Shown here one piece after another: positions 42,187 to 50,396 of a stretch of DNA of 64,000 nt. The stretch spans positions 1 to 64,000 of the forward strand of contig NZ_BQHO01000023.1 in assembly GCF_021601385.1 (NCBI RefSeq). The letters run 5' to 3'. The notes under the pieces were generated by a model. That model saw only the letters and a list, made by a program, of their open reading frames with translations. It made no database searches and had not been told where the DNA came from. Origin of the DNA: Pseudomonas parasichuanensis (GTDB lineage Bacteria > Pseudomonadota > Gammaproteobacteria > Pseudomonadales > Pseudomonadaceae). The first letter of the stretch is position 1; every line of letters begins with the position of its first letter. Made by a program: the position numbers and the translations under genes.

Positions 42187-43639
42187 ACTGGAGCGCTTCA
42201 AGCAACTGCTGTTCGCCCACGGCCGAGAGCACGGCGATGCCCTGGCTGTGGCGGGCTCCAGTGAGCGGTTCACCTACAGACAACTGCTCGCCGAGGTAGG
42301 GTTGCGTGCCAAGGCGTTGAGCGAACGCCCGGCCGGTGTGTTGATGTTGGCGCTGGATAACGGCCCTGAACTGTTGTTCTGGGACTTGGCGGCACTGGTC
42401 TCGGAGCGCGCGTGTGTGATCGTGCCGACCTTCTTCAGCACCGCACAGGTGCAGCACTGCGCCGGGCAATGTGGCGCGAGCCTGGTGCTTTGCCAGCGGT
42501 CGTGGGAGGAAACGTTCAGCCAGCTGGGCTTCGTCGAACAGGATGGGTTCTGGGCGCGCGAGCTCGAAGCAGCCGTGACGCTCCCTGCAGGGACCGCCAA
42601 GATCACCTACACCTCCGGCAGTACGGGCACCCCGAAAGGCGTGTGCCTGGGCGCGGATGCCATGCTGCGGGTCGCCCATGAGCTGGAGCTGGCCAGCCGG
42701 CCCACCGAGCCACGGCGCTACCTGGCGGTCCTGCCCTTCGGTGTGTTGCTGGAAAACCTGGGTATTTATGCCGCTCTGATGGCAGGCGCCAGTGTGCTGC
42801 TGTACCCACAGATGCAATTGGGTATGGGCGGCGCCAGCCAGGTCGACTTCAAGCGCTTGCTGGGAGCCATCGCCTTGAGCGGTGCGCAGAGCCTGATCCT
42901 GGTCCCGCAACTGTTGATGGGCCTGGTTGCGGCAATCGAGCGAGGGCTGACCCGGGTGGGCCCGCTGCGTTTCGTCGCGGTCGGCGGGGCACGGGTTTCC
43001 CCCAGCCTGCTGGCGCGGGCCGAGGCTATCGGCCTGCCGGTGTTCGAAGGCTATGGCCTGTCGGAGTGCGCGTCGGTGGTGGCGCTCAACCGCCCGGGGG
43101 CCATGCGCATGGGCAGCGTGGGGCGCCCTTTGCCCCATGTGCAGGTGCGCATCGCCGAGGATGGCGAGGTACTGGTCGCGGGCTCCGTGCTGCTGGGCTA
43201 CCTGGGCGAGGCTGCGCAGGCGCCCAATTGGTGGGCCACGGGCGACCTGGGTTACTTCGATGATGACGGCTACCTGTACCTGAACGGGCGCAAGAAGCAC
43301 CAGTTCATCACCAGCTTCGGGCGCAACGTCAACCCGGAATGGGTGGAGGCCGAACTGACCCAGAGCGGCGTGATCGCCCAGGCGTTCGTCCACGGCGAAG
43401 GGGCGCCGCGCAACCTGGCCTTGCTCTGGCCGCTCGACCCGGGGGCAAGCGACGAGGTCATCGAACAGGCCGTGCAACGCAGCAATGCGGCATTGCCTGA
43501 TTACGCCAGGGTGCATGCCTGGCGGCGCCTTCCCGGCCCCCTGGGGGTCGCCGAACAAACCTTGACCGCCAATGGGCGGCCGCGCAGGGAAGCGATCCTG
43601 CAGCGTTACCACACCCTTTTGTCCGATCCCTTGTCGTGA
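42176..43639 (+). CDS. AMP-dependent synthetase/ligase
   Basis: A 487-aa ANL-family acyl-activating enzyme. The P-loop is KITYTSGSTGTPKGV. Further motifs are FEGYGLSECASVVALNRP (A5-like), WWATGDLGYFDDDGYLYLNGRKKHQFITSFGRNVNPEWVEAEL and the C-terminal TANGRPRRE with the catalytic Lys replaced by Arg. It lacks a carrier-protein domain. It would adenylate a carboxylic acid, probably a fatty acid. ATG 42176 follows GACGAGGAGACC and overlaps the hemolysin-family gene by 11 bp. The Lys-to-Arg change at the usual A10 position could weaken the adenylation step. Confidence 0.85.
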   Translation: MPHELERFKQLLFAHGREHGDALAVAGSSERFTYRQLLAEVGLRAKALSERPAGVLMLALDNGPELLFWDLAALVSERACVIVPTFFSTAQVQHCAGQCGASLVLCQRSWEETFSQLGFVEQDGFWARELEAAVTLPAGTAKITYTSGSTGTPKGVCLGADAMLRVAHELELASRPTEPRRYLAVLPFGVLLENLGIYAALMAGASVLLYPQMQLGMGGASQVDFKRLLGAIALSGAQSLILVPQLLMGLVAAIERGLTRVGPLRFVAVGGARVSPSLLARAEAIGLPVFEGYGLSECASVVALNRPGAMRMGSVGRPLPHVQVRIAEDGEVLVAGSVLLGYLGEAAQAPNWWATGDLGYFDDDGYLYLNGRKKHQFITSFGRNVNPEWVEAELTQSGVIAQAFVHGEGAPRNLALLWPLDPGASDEVIEQAVQRSNAALPDYARVHAWRRLPGPLGVAEQTLTANGRPRREAILQRYHTLLSDPLS

Positions 43640-43647
43640 GGCTCACC

Positions 43648-44328
43648 ATGTCATTCTTCGACACCCTTCAGTTGCACACCACCCAGGAGCGCGAGGCCCT
43701 GTTCGCGTTGCCCGTGATCCGTGAGGCACTGGCCGGCCAGGTCAGCCGGGAACGCTATGTCGCCTTCCTCACCCAGGCCTATCACCATGTGCGGCACACC
43801 GTGCCGCTGATGATGGCCTGTGGCGCGCGCCTGCCTGCGCACCTGGAATGGCTGCGCGGGGCCGTGTGCGAGTACATCGAGGAGGAATATGGCCATGAAC
43901 AGTGGATCCTCAACGATATCAAGGCCTGTGGCGGTGATTGGGAGGCGGCGCGCGATAGCCGTCCCGCCTTGCCAATCGAGCTGATGGTCGCCTATCTCTA
44001 TGACGTGATTGCCCGGGGTAACCCGGTGGGGCTGTTCGGCATGGTCAATGTGCTGGAAGGCACCAGCATCGCCCTGGCCACCCAGGCCGCCGGTTCGATC
44101 CAGAGCAGCCTCGGGCTGCCCACTACGGCGTTCAGCTACCTGAGCTCCCATGGCGCACTGGACCAGGATCACATGGTGACCTACAAGGGCTTGATGGACC
44201 GCTTGGAGGATGTGGACGATCACCAGGCCGTGATCCACGCCGCCAAGGTGGTGTACCGGCTATACACCGCGATGTTCGAAGGGCTGCCACAGGCGGGCCA
44301 GGCACAGGTGCAGCATGCGCTTGTCTGA
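43648..44328 (+). CDS. TenA/PqqC-like iron-containing oxidase (haem-oxygenase-like diiron family)
   Basis: A 226-aa all-helical protein of the HDO (heme-oxygenase-like diiron oxidase) superfamily. Candidate iron ligands are the EEEYGHEQW segment, NVLEGTSIAL and the HGALDQDH segment. HDO enzymes include UndA (fatty acid to 1-alkene) and N-oxygenases; this one is distinct from UndA in sequence. Placed between an acyl-activating enzyme and an SDR, it probably oxidises a fatty-acyl or amino-acyl intermediate. ATG 43648 is 8 bp after the ligase stop. Confidence 0.82.
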   Translation: MSFFDTLQLHTTQEREALFALPVIREALAGQVSRERYVAFLTQAYHHVRHTVPLMMACGARLPAHLEWLRGAVCEYIEEEYGHEQWILNDIKACGGDWEAARDSRPALPIELMVAYLYDVIARGNPVGLFGMVNVLEGTSIALATQAAGSIQSSLGLPTTAFSYLSSHGALDQDHMVTYKGLMDRLEDVDDHQAVIHAAKVVYRLYTAMFEGLPQAGQAQVQHALV

Positions 44329-45121
44329 ATCGGTGGTGGTGCTGACCGGGGCCAGCGGCGGTATCGGGCTGGAGCTGACCGAGCAATTGTGCGCGGCCGG
44401 TGCCCGTGTGCTAGCGGTGAGCCGCCACCTGGGCAAGCTTTCCGGCCTGCTGAGCCGTTACCCGGATCGCCTGCGCTGGCAGACCGCGGACCTGCGCAGC
44501 CAGCAGGGGCGCGAGCAGGTGGTCGCGCGTGCCCGTGAAATGGGCGGGGTCAATGTCCTGATCAACGCTGCTGGCGTGAACCGTTTCGCCTTGCTCGACC
44601 AGCTGGACGAGCACGCGCTGGACGAGTTGCTGGACATCAATCTCAAGGCGCCGCTGCAATTGACCCGCGCCTGCCTGCCCCTGCTGCGCGAGCAACCCAG
44701 GGCACTGGTCGTCAATGTGGGTTCTACCTACGGCTCGATCGGATACCCCGGTTATGCCAGCTACTGCGCCAGCAAGTTCGCGCTGCGCGGGTTCTCCGAG
44801 GCATTGCGCCGCGAGCTGGCCGATACCTCGGTCAACGTGCTGTATGCCGCACCACGCGCTACCCGCACAGGCATGAACAGCAGTGCGGCAACTGCACTCA
44901 ACCAGGCCCTGAAGGTCGGCATGGACGACCCCGCCGATGTGGCCCGAGCCGTGCTCATGGCGGTGCAGTCCGAGCGCAGCGAGCTGTACCTGGGCTGGCC
45001 GGAAAAGCTCTTCGTGCGCATCAACGGCATGCTCCCCGGGGTGGTCGACCGGGCGCTGCGCAAACAACTGCCCGTGATTCGCCGTTACACCGGCAGCCAC
45101 ACCAAGGAGTCGAGCAAATGA
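44315..45121 (+). CDS. Short-chain dehydrogenase/reductase
   Basis: A 268-aa SDR. The cofactor motif is VVVLTGASGGIGLELTEQL, the NAG-like motif is LINAAGVNRF, and the catalytic centre is VNVGSTYGSIGYPGYASYCASKFALRGF, with Ser and YxxxK. The C-terminus includes YLGWPEKLFVRINGMLPGVVDRALRKQLP, typical of membrane-associated SDRs acting on lipids. It overlaps the HDO gene by 14 bp and the next gene by 4 bp, so it belongs to the same operon. Confidence 0.87.
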   Translation: MRLSESVVVLTGASGGIGLELTEQLCAAGARVLAVSRHLGKLSGLLSRYPDRLRWQTADLRSQQGREQVVARAREMGGVNVLINAAGVNRFALLDQLDEHALDELLDINLKAPLQLTRACLPLLREQPRALVVNVGSTYGSIGYPGYASYCASKFALRGFSEALRRELADTSVNVLYAAPRATRTGMNSSAATALNQALKVGMDDPADVARAVLMAVQSERSELYLGWPEKLFVRINGMLPGVVDRALRKQLPVIRRYTGSHTKESSK

Positions 45122-45759
45122 AGCCTCTGATGATTGTCAGCCTGTTGGCGTTTACCCCCTTCGCCTGGGCGCTGGATCAGGCTGCCAGTCAACGCCTGGG
45201 TGATCTGCAGCAGCGCTGGGCGCAGATCCAGTACCAGACGCCGAAAGAGCAACGCGCTGACGCGTTGGAAAAACTCTCCGGCGACGCAGCCGCGTTCGTT
45301 CATCAAAACCCCGGCACCCCTGAGCCGTTGATCTGGCAAGGCATCATCAACAGCAGCTGGGCGGGCGCCATAGGCGGGCTGGGTGCGCTGGGCAAGGTCA
45401 AGGCGGCCAAGGCCAGCCTGGAGCAGGCCATGAAGCTGGACCCCAACGCGCTCCAAGGTTCGGCCTATACCAGCCTCGGAACGCTCTACGACCAGGTTCC
45501 CGGCTGGCCGATAGGGTTCGGTGATGCCGACAAGGCCGACGAACTGCTGCGCAAGGCGCTGAAGGTCAACCCTGACGGGATCGACAGCAACTACTTCTGG
45601 GCCGATCATCTGTACCGGCAAAAGCGCTACCCTGAAGCCACCGCCGCCTTGCACAAGGCCTTGCAGGCAGCGCCACGCCCAGGGCGAGAGCTGGCGGACC
45701 AGGGCCGGCGCGCCGATATCGATGCTTTACTCAAGGCGATCAAGGAAAAACAGGACTGA
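45118..45759 (+). CDS. Exported helical-repeat (TPR-like) protein
   Basis: A 213-aa protein with a signal peptide (MKPLMIVSLLAFTPFAWA) and TPR-like helical pairs (AKASLEQAMKLDPNALQGSAYTSLGTLYDQ, ADELLRKALKVNPDGIDSNYFWADHLYRQKRYPEATAALHKALQ). It is probably periplasmic. It is translationally coupled to the SDR gene (ATGA) and to the response regulator 2 bp downstream. It may be a scaffold for the operon's product or a signal partner for the kinase. Confidence 0.78.
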   Translation: MKPLMIVSLLAFTPFAWALDQAASQRLGDLQQRWAQIQYQTPKEQRADALEKLSGDAAAFVHQNPGTPEPLIWQGIINSSWAGAIGGLGALGKVKAAKASLEQAMKLDPNALQGSAYTSLGTLYDQVPGWPIGFGDADKADELLRKALKVNPDGIDSNYFWADHLYRQKRYPEATAALHKALQAAPRPGRELADQGRRADIDALLKAIKEKQD

Positions 45760-45761
45760 AC

Positions 45762-46424
45762 ATGCGGCTGCTGCTGGTTGAGGACGATACTGCGCTGGGG
45801 GAGGGGATCTGCGACGGCCTGCAACAGGAGGGCTACACGCTCGACTGGTTGCGCGACGGGATGAATGGCTTGCATGCGTTGCAGCATGAGGCGTTCGACC
45901 TGGCCATCCTGGACCTTGGCCTGCCGCGCCTGGACGGGATCGAGCTGCTGCGGCGCCTGAGGGGCGGTGGCGACAGCCTGCCGGTGCTGATCCTCACCGC
46001 ACGGGACGCCCTGGATGACCGTATCGCCGGGCTGGACGCCGGCGCCGATGATTATCTGGTCAAACCGTTCGACCTGAATGAACTCAAGGCTCGGTTGCGC
46101 GCTTTGCTCAGGCGTAGCGCCGGTCGCGCCAAGGTATTGATCGAGCATGCCGGGGTCATGCTCGATCCCGCAACCCAGCAGGTGCATTATCTCGGCGCCG
46201 AAGTCGTTCTGACCCCGAAGGAATATCAGTTGTTGCACGAGCTGCTGGCGCAGCCCGGCAAGGTTTTCACCCGTGAACGCCTGACCCAACTGCTGTATGG
46301 CTGGGACGAGGAGCCCGAAAGCAATACGCTGGAGGTGCATATCTATCACCTGCGCAAGAAGCTGTTCAACGGCCTGATCCGTACGGTACGTGGCATCGGC
46401 TACCTGGTCGAGGTCAAGGCATGA
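45762..46424 (+). CDS. OmpR/QseB-type response regulator
   Basis: A 220-aa protein. The receiver domain has phospho-acceptor Asp51 (LAILDLGLPRLDG), acidic pair VEDD, Thr in LILTARD and Lys in YLVKPFD. A C-terminal winged helix follows (PKEYQLLHELLAQPGKVFTRERLTQLLYGWDEEPESNTLEVHIYHLRKKL). The operon with its kinase (ATGA overlap) follows the hemolysin/ligase/HDO/SDR genes and probably controls them. It starts 2 bp after the TPR-like gene. Confidence 0.92.
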   Translation: MRLLLVEDDTALGEGICDGLQQEGYTLDWLRDGMNGLHALQHEAFDLAILDLGLPRLDGIELLRRLRGGGDSLPVLILTARDALDDRIAGLDAGADDYLVKPFDLNELKARLRALLRRSAGRAKVLIEHAGVMLDPATQQVHYLGAEVVLTPKEYQLLHELLAQPGKVFTRERLTQLLYGWDEEPESNTLEVHIYHLRKKLFNGLIRTVRGIGYLVEVKA

Positions 46425-47785
46425 GTTCGCTGCGCCAACGCACCCTGTGGCGGGTGATGCTGCTGTTGCTGCTCGGAACCGGCCTGCTGGCGCTCTATAA
46501 CTACCACGACAGTCGCCATGAAATTAACGAGGTGTACGACGCGCATCTGGCCCAGAACGCTCGCTTGCTGCAGGGCGTCATGAGCCTGCCGGTGCAAAGT
46601 GGCTCGCGTGAAGCGATGTACCAGGCATTCAACGAGGCGTTGGCCCAGGCCGGTCACCATCGGCCAGGCCACCCGTACGAGAGCAAACTGGCATTCCAGG
46701 TGTGGGGGGAGGGTGGCGTACTGCTGGTGCATACCCCAAGTGCACCCAGTCTTGACGTGCCTGCGGCCAAGCCGGGGTTCTCCGATTTCGAGAGTGGCGA
46801 CAAGCGATGGCGTGGCTTCGTGTTGCCGGTGCCGGAGAAGCACTGGGTTATCTGGGTGGGGGAGCGCGACGATGTACGCCTGGACCTGATCGACCGCATC
46901 GTGCGCCATACCCTGTTCCCGTTCCTGCTAGGCGGCCTGGCCCTGGCATTGCTGGTCTGGGCGGCGATTGGCTGGGGCTTGCGTCCGCTGCAGAGCATGG
47001 CCGCCGTGATCCGCGCACGTCACGCCGACTCCCTGGAGCCCTTGCGCCTGGTGCCGCTGCCCTCGGAACTGGAGCCCATGCAGGCGGCCATCAATCGCCT
47101 GCTGGCGCAGATCGGCGAACTGTTGCGGCGCGAACATCGGTTTATTGCCGACGCTGCCCATGAAATGCGCACGCCCCTGGCGGTATTGCGCCTGCACGCA
47201 CAGAATGCCCTGCAAGCGGGCAGCGAGGCCGAACGGCAGAAGGCATTGGGCTTTCTGATCGGCGGGGTCGATCGGCTGACCCGGGTGGTGAGCCAGTTGC
47301 TGACACTGGCCCGTGTCGAACCTAGGCTGGGGCAGCGTGCTACTGCCCAGGTCGACCTGGCCGAGGTGGTCACCGATACCCTGGCCGAACTGACACCCTG
47401 GATACTGGACCATGGCCAGGAGCCTTCGCTGGACATTGGCGACGGTGATCATCATCTGGCCATTGATGCCAGTGCGCTGACGATTGCGCTGCAGAACCTG
47501 GTTTCCAATGCGGTAGTGCATTCGCCCCCCGGGGGGCGCATCACAGTGCTGCTCAGGCGTCTGGACAATCGTTTCGAACTGATTGTCGAGGATGAGGGCC
47601 CGGGTATCGACGAGGCTGATATCCCGCGCGTTTTCGAACGTTTCTATAGCCGCAACAGCCCCGATGGCGCGGGCCTTGGGTTGTCCATCGTCGCCACCAT
47701 CATCGAGCGTCTGGGTGGGCAGGTGCGCCTGCAGAACAGGCCCCATGGAGGGTTGGCTGCCACTTTGTCGTTGCCGATTGCCTGA
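46421..47785 (+). CDS. Sensor histidine kinase (QseC-like)
   Basis: A 454-aa kinase. TM1 is near residues 11-28 (VMLLLLLGTGLLALYNY). A periplasmic sensor of about 130 residues follows, then TM2 (PFLLGGLALALLVWAAIGWGL) and a HAMP-like linker. The H-box is ADAAHEMRTPLAVLRLHAQ, the N-box is LQNLVSNAVVHSPPGG, and the G-boxes are DEGPGIDEADIPRVFERF and GAGLGLSIV. It partners the preceding regulator. The signal is unknown; a product of the co-transcribed enzymes is an attractive guess. Confidence 0.92.
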   Translation: MSSLRQRTLWRVMLLLLLGTGLLALYNYHDSRHEINEVYDAHLAQNARLLQGVMSLPVQSGSREAMYQAFNEALAQAGHHRPGHPYESKLAFQVWGEGGVLLVHTPSAPSLDVPAAKPGFSDFESGDKRWRGFVLPVPEKHWVIWVGERDDVRLDLIDRIVRHTLFPFLLGGLALALLVWAAIGWGLRPLQSMAAVIRARHADSLEPLRLVPLPSELEPMQAAINRLLAQIGELLRREHRFIADAAHEMRTPLAVLRLHAQNALQAGSEAERQKALGFLIGGVDRLTRVVSQLLTLARVEPRLGQRATAQVDLAEVVTDTLAELTPWILDHGQEPSLDIGDGDHHLAIDASALTIALQNLVSNAVVHSPPGGRITVLLRRLDNRFELIVEDEGPGIDEADIPRVFERFYSRNSPDGAGLGLSIVATIIERLGGQVRLQNRPHGGLAATLSLPIA

Positions 47786-47865
47786 GCCAGTCAGTAACTG
47801 GAGTAGCCGTTTAGTGGCGGCACTTCCATGTTGCGGGCATCGCCTCGTGAACACCGAGCGTTGGG

Positions 47866-48780
47866 CTACATGTTTTCATCGCTGCCAAAGAACATCTGAA
47901 TCCGCGACCGCAGCCACCGCTCCGCCGGGTCATTGTCCTGCGCACCCCGCCAGGCCATGTGCAACTCGAAACTGCGCACGTCCAGTGGCAGGTCCTCTGC
48001 CCGCAACCCGCCCGCAGCGGTCAACGCATCCGCGGTGTAGTCCGGTACCGTGGCGACGATATCGGTCCCCGCCAGCAAACTCCCCAACCCGTTGAACTGC
48101 GGCACCGCCAGCACCACATGGCGCTTGCGGCCGATTTCGTCCAGCGCTTCATCAATGAACCCAGACAAGTCACCGGCAAACGACACCAACGCATGGGGCC
48201 GGGCGCAGAAATCGTCGAGGCTGATGCTGCCGGGCATGCTGTCGGCGCGCAGCAACTTGGGCATGCTGCGGCGCAGCACCTTGCGCTTGGCGTTGGCAGG
48301 CAGGTCGCTGGTGTAGCTCACGCCCACCGAGATTTCGCCGGAGGCCAGCAGCGTCGGCATGAGCAGGTAATTGACCCGGCGTACCACCAGCACGATACCG
48401 GGGGCCTCGGCGCGGATGCGCTTGAGCAGCTGCGGCAGCAGGGCGAACTCGGCGTCGTCGGACAGGCCGATGCGGAACACCGCGTTGCTGGTGGCCGGGT
48501 CGAACTCGGCGGCGCGGCTGACGGCGGTGGAGATCGAGTCCAGCGCCGGGGAGAGCAGGGCGAAGATCTCGTGGGCGCGGGCCGATGGCTCCATGCTGCG
48601 GCCGGTGCGCACGAACAGCGGGTCGTCGAACAGGCTGCGCAGGCGCGACAGGGCGGCGCTGATGGCCGGCTGGCCGAGGAACAGCTTTTCGGCGGCGCGG
48701 GTCACGCTGCGTTCGTGCATCAGGGTTTCGAACACGATCAGCAGGTTGAGGTCTACGCGACGCAAGTCGTTACGATTCAT
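47866..48780 (-). CDS. mexT: LysR-family regulator MexT
   Basis: A 304-aa LysR regulator beginning MNRNDLRRVDLNLLIVFETLMHERSVTRAAEKLFLGQPAIS and containing SFAGDLSGFIDEALDEIGRKRHVVLAVPQFNGLGSLLAGTDIVATVPDY. This is near-identical in pattern to P. aeruginosa MexT as I recall it. MexT activates the mexEF-oprN efflux operon and mexS. ATG 48780 is the start of homology. It is divergent from mexS, the conserved arrangement. GTCGAC at 48901-48906, after an ATCA 15 bp upstream, is only a partial resemblance to the published nod-type MexT box. mexEF-oprN is not in the window. Confidence 0.85.
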   Translation of the reverse strand: MNRNDLRRVDLNLLIVFETLMHERSVTRAAEKLFLGQPAISAALSRLRSLFDDPLFVRTGRSMEPSARAHEIFALLSPALDSISTAVSRAAEFDPATSNAVFRIGLSDDAEFALLPQLLKRIRAEAPGIVLVVRRVNYLLMPTLLASGEISVGVSYTSDLPANAKRKVLRRSMPKLLRADSMPGSISLDDFCARPHALVSFAGDLSGFIDEALDEIGRKRHVVLAVPQFNGLGSLLAGTDIVATVPDYTADALTAAGGLRAEDLPLDVRSFELHMAWRGAQDNDPAERWLRSRIQMFFGSDENM

Positions 48781-48988
48781 TCGATGCGGCTCGCCAGTCA
48801 GTGGGGCAGGGGTGAATCTTACGGCCAAAGGCTGTTACCCTGCACCGATTTGTGGGAGCCAATGCGCAGATTTGCCTGGGGCCCAATCAATGACAGGCAT
48901 GTCGACTATTAACGGCCACTGATGGCCCAAAGCGCAAAGCCCGGATAAAGTCCGTGGTAATACGAGATTCACACAGGCGAGGTATGCG

Positions 48989-50011
48989 ATGTCCCGCATG
49001 ATCCGTTTCCACAAGTTCGGCCAGGCCGATGTGCTCTGTTGCGAGGAGCAGGCCGATCCGTCCCCGGCCGCAGGCGAAGTGCAGGTGCGCGTCGAGGCGA
49101 TCGGCATCAGCTGGTACGACGTGCTCTGGCGGCAGAACCTGGCACCGTCCCAGGCGCGGCTGCCGGCTGGCATCGGCCACGAGATGGCCGGTGTGGTGAT
49201 GGCGGTTGGCGAAGGGGTGGACGATATTGCGGTGGGCGACCGGGTCGCCAGCTTCCCGGCCACCAGCCCCAATGATCACCCTGTCTATGGCGATGTGATC
49301 GTGCTGCCGCGCAGCGCCATCACCCGTTACCCCGACGTGCTGACCCCGATCGAGGCCAGCGTGCACTACACGCCGCTGTTGATCGCTTATTTCGCCTACG
49401 TCGACCTGGCCCGGGCCAAGGCCGGCCAGACCGCGTTGGTCACCGATGCCAGCCACTGCGCTGGGCCGGCGTTCGTGCAACTGGGCAAGGCCCTGGGGCT
49501 CAAGGTGTTCGCCGCCACCAAGGAGCCGGAGCAGCGTGAATACCTGCTCAGCCTGGGTGCGGACAAGGTGATCGTCACCGAAGAGCAGGACCTGGTCCTG
49601 CAGGTCGGCAAGTACACCCATGGCCGCGGCGTGGACATGGTCCTCGACGGCATGGGCGGGCCGCAGATGTCGCTGCTCGGCGACGTACTTGCACCGCGCG
49701 GCAGCCTGGTGCTGTATGGCCTGCAGGGTGGCAACCAGACGCCGTTCCCGGCTTGCGCGGCGTTCCAGAAGAACATCCAGTTCCATGTGCACTGCATCGG
49801 CAACTTCACCGGCAAGCCTGAGCTGGGCATTGCCCAGGACCAGGTCGCCCTGCAGCGTGCGTTGCGTGACATCAACCAGTTCACCGCCGACCAGCTGCTG
49901 ACACCGCAGATCATCAAGGTGTATCCGTTCGACCAGGTGGTCGCGGCCCATCGCCATATGGACGAGTGCCCCTGTGGAGGGCGTGTGGTGTTGGACATGG
50001 CGGTGAACTGA
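48989..50011 (+). CDS. mexS: MexS-like zinc-type oxidoreductase (quinone oxidoreductase family)
   Basis: A 340-aa medium-chain dehydrogenase/reductase beginning MSRMIRFHKFGQADVLCCEEQADPSPAAGEVQVRVEAIGISWYDVLWRQNLAPSQARLPAGIGHEMAGVV. It contains TDASHCAGPAFVQLGKALGLKVFAATKEPEQREYLLSLGADKVIVTEEQD and FPACAAFQKNIQFHVHCIGNFTGKPELG, all as in MexS. In P. aeruginosa, loss of MexS raises MexT activity and MexEF-OprN expression, probably by letting reactive metabolites build up. ATG 48989 follows GGCGAGGTATGCG. Confidence 0.87.
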   Translation: MSRMIRFHKFGQADVLCCEEQADPSPAAGEVQVRVEAIGISWYDVLWRQNLAPSQARLPAGIGHEMAGVVMAVGEGVDDIAVGDRVASFPATSPNDHPVYGDVIVLPRSAITRYPDVLTPIEASVHYTPLLIAYFAYVDLARAKAGQTALVTDASHCAGPAFVQLGKALGLKVFAATKEPEQREYLLSLGADKVIVTEEQDLVLQVGKYTHGRGVDMVLDGMGGPQMSLLGDVLAPRGSLVLYGLQGGNQTPFPACAAFQKNIQFHVHCIGNFTGKPELGIAQDQVALQRALRDINQFTADQLLTPQIIKVYPFDQVVAAHRHMDECPCGGRVVLDMAVN

Positions 50012-50040
50012 TCGCCAGCGACTGTTGCCATCATTAAAAA

Positions 50041-50067
50041 GCCCGAGCATTGTCTCGGGCTTTTTTT
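50041..50067 (+). terminator. Rho-independent terminator after mexS
   Basis: Stem GCCCGAG-cattgt-CTCGGGC followed by seven T. Confidence 0.88.
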
Positions 50068-50396
50068 CGGATGCGTCCTACAGGAATTTAAGATTTTTCG
50101 TTCATATAACAGATAATTCTGCACGTTAACCAGATGCAACTTTAATCAGGTGCTCTTTGTGGCGGCTATTCATGGTTTTTATGTTTCGGTCTGTCACCTT
50201 GTTGGCGGAAAACCGTAGATTTTGCGCCGCAGAGCCCGGTAGCTGCGGGGTGTGGCTTGGCCTGTGACAATGACGGGGATATTACCGTCCCGTTATCTTT
50301 CGTTGTTTTAGGAAATTTCCTTCAAAGTCGGGGTTATATTCATCTGCCAAACTCTGCTTTTCGATCTGAATTCGATCAGGAAAGTGGAGTGATCAC
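50068..50396. other. AT-richer intergenic region without a gene
   Basis: This stretch between the mexS terminator and the next gene is less GC-rich than its surroundings (for example ttcatataacagataattct). It contains no convincing frame. It presumably holds the promoter of the 50397 gene; no operator was recognised. Confidence 0.5.

Noticed and set aside
43648-44328. Identification as UndA (1-undecene synthase)
   Set aside because: It shares the haem-oxygenase-like diiron fold but not the sequence of UndA, as far as I can recall it.
48870-48930. MexT (nod-type) box between mexT and mexS
   Set aside because: ATCA and GTCGAC are present, but the spacing does not fit the published ATCA-N5-GTCGAT-N4-ACYAT pattern, so no site was called.
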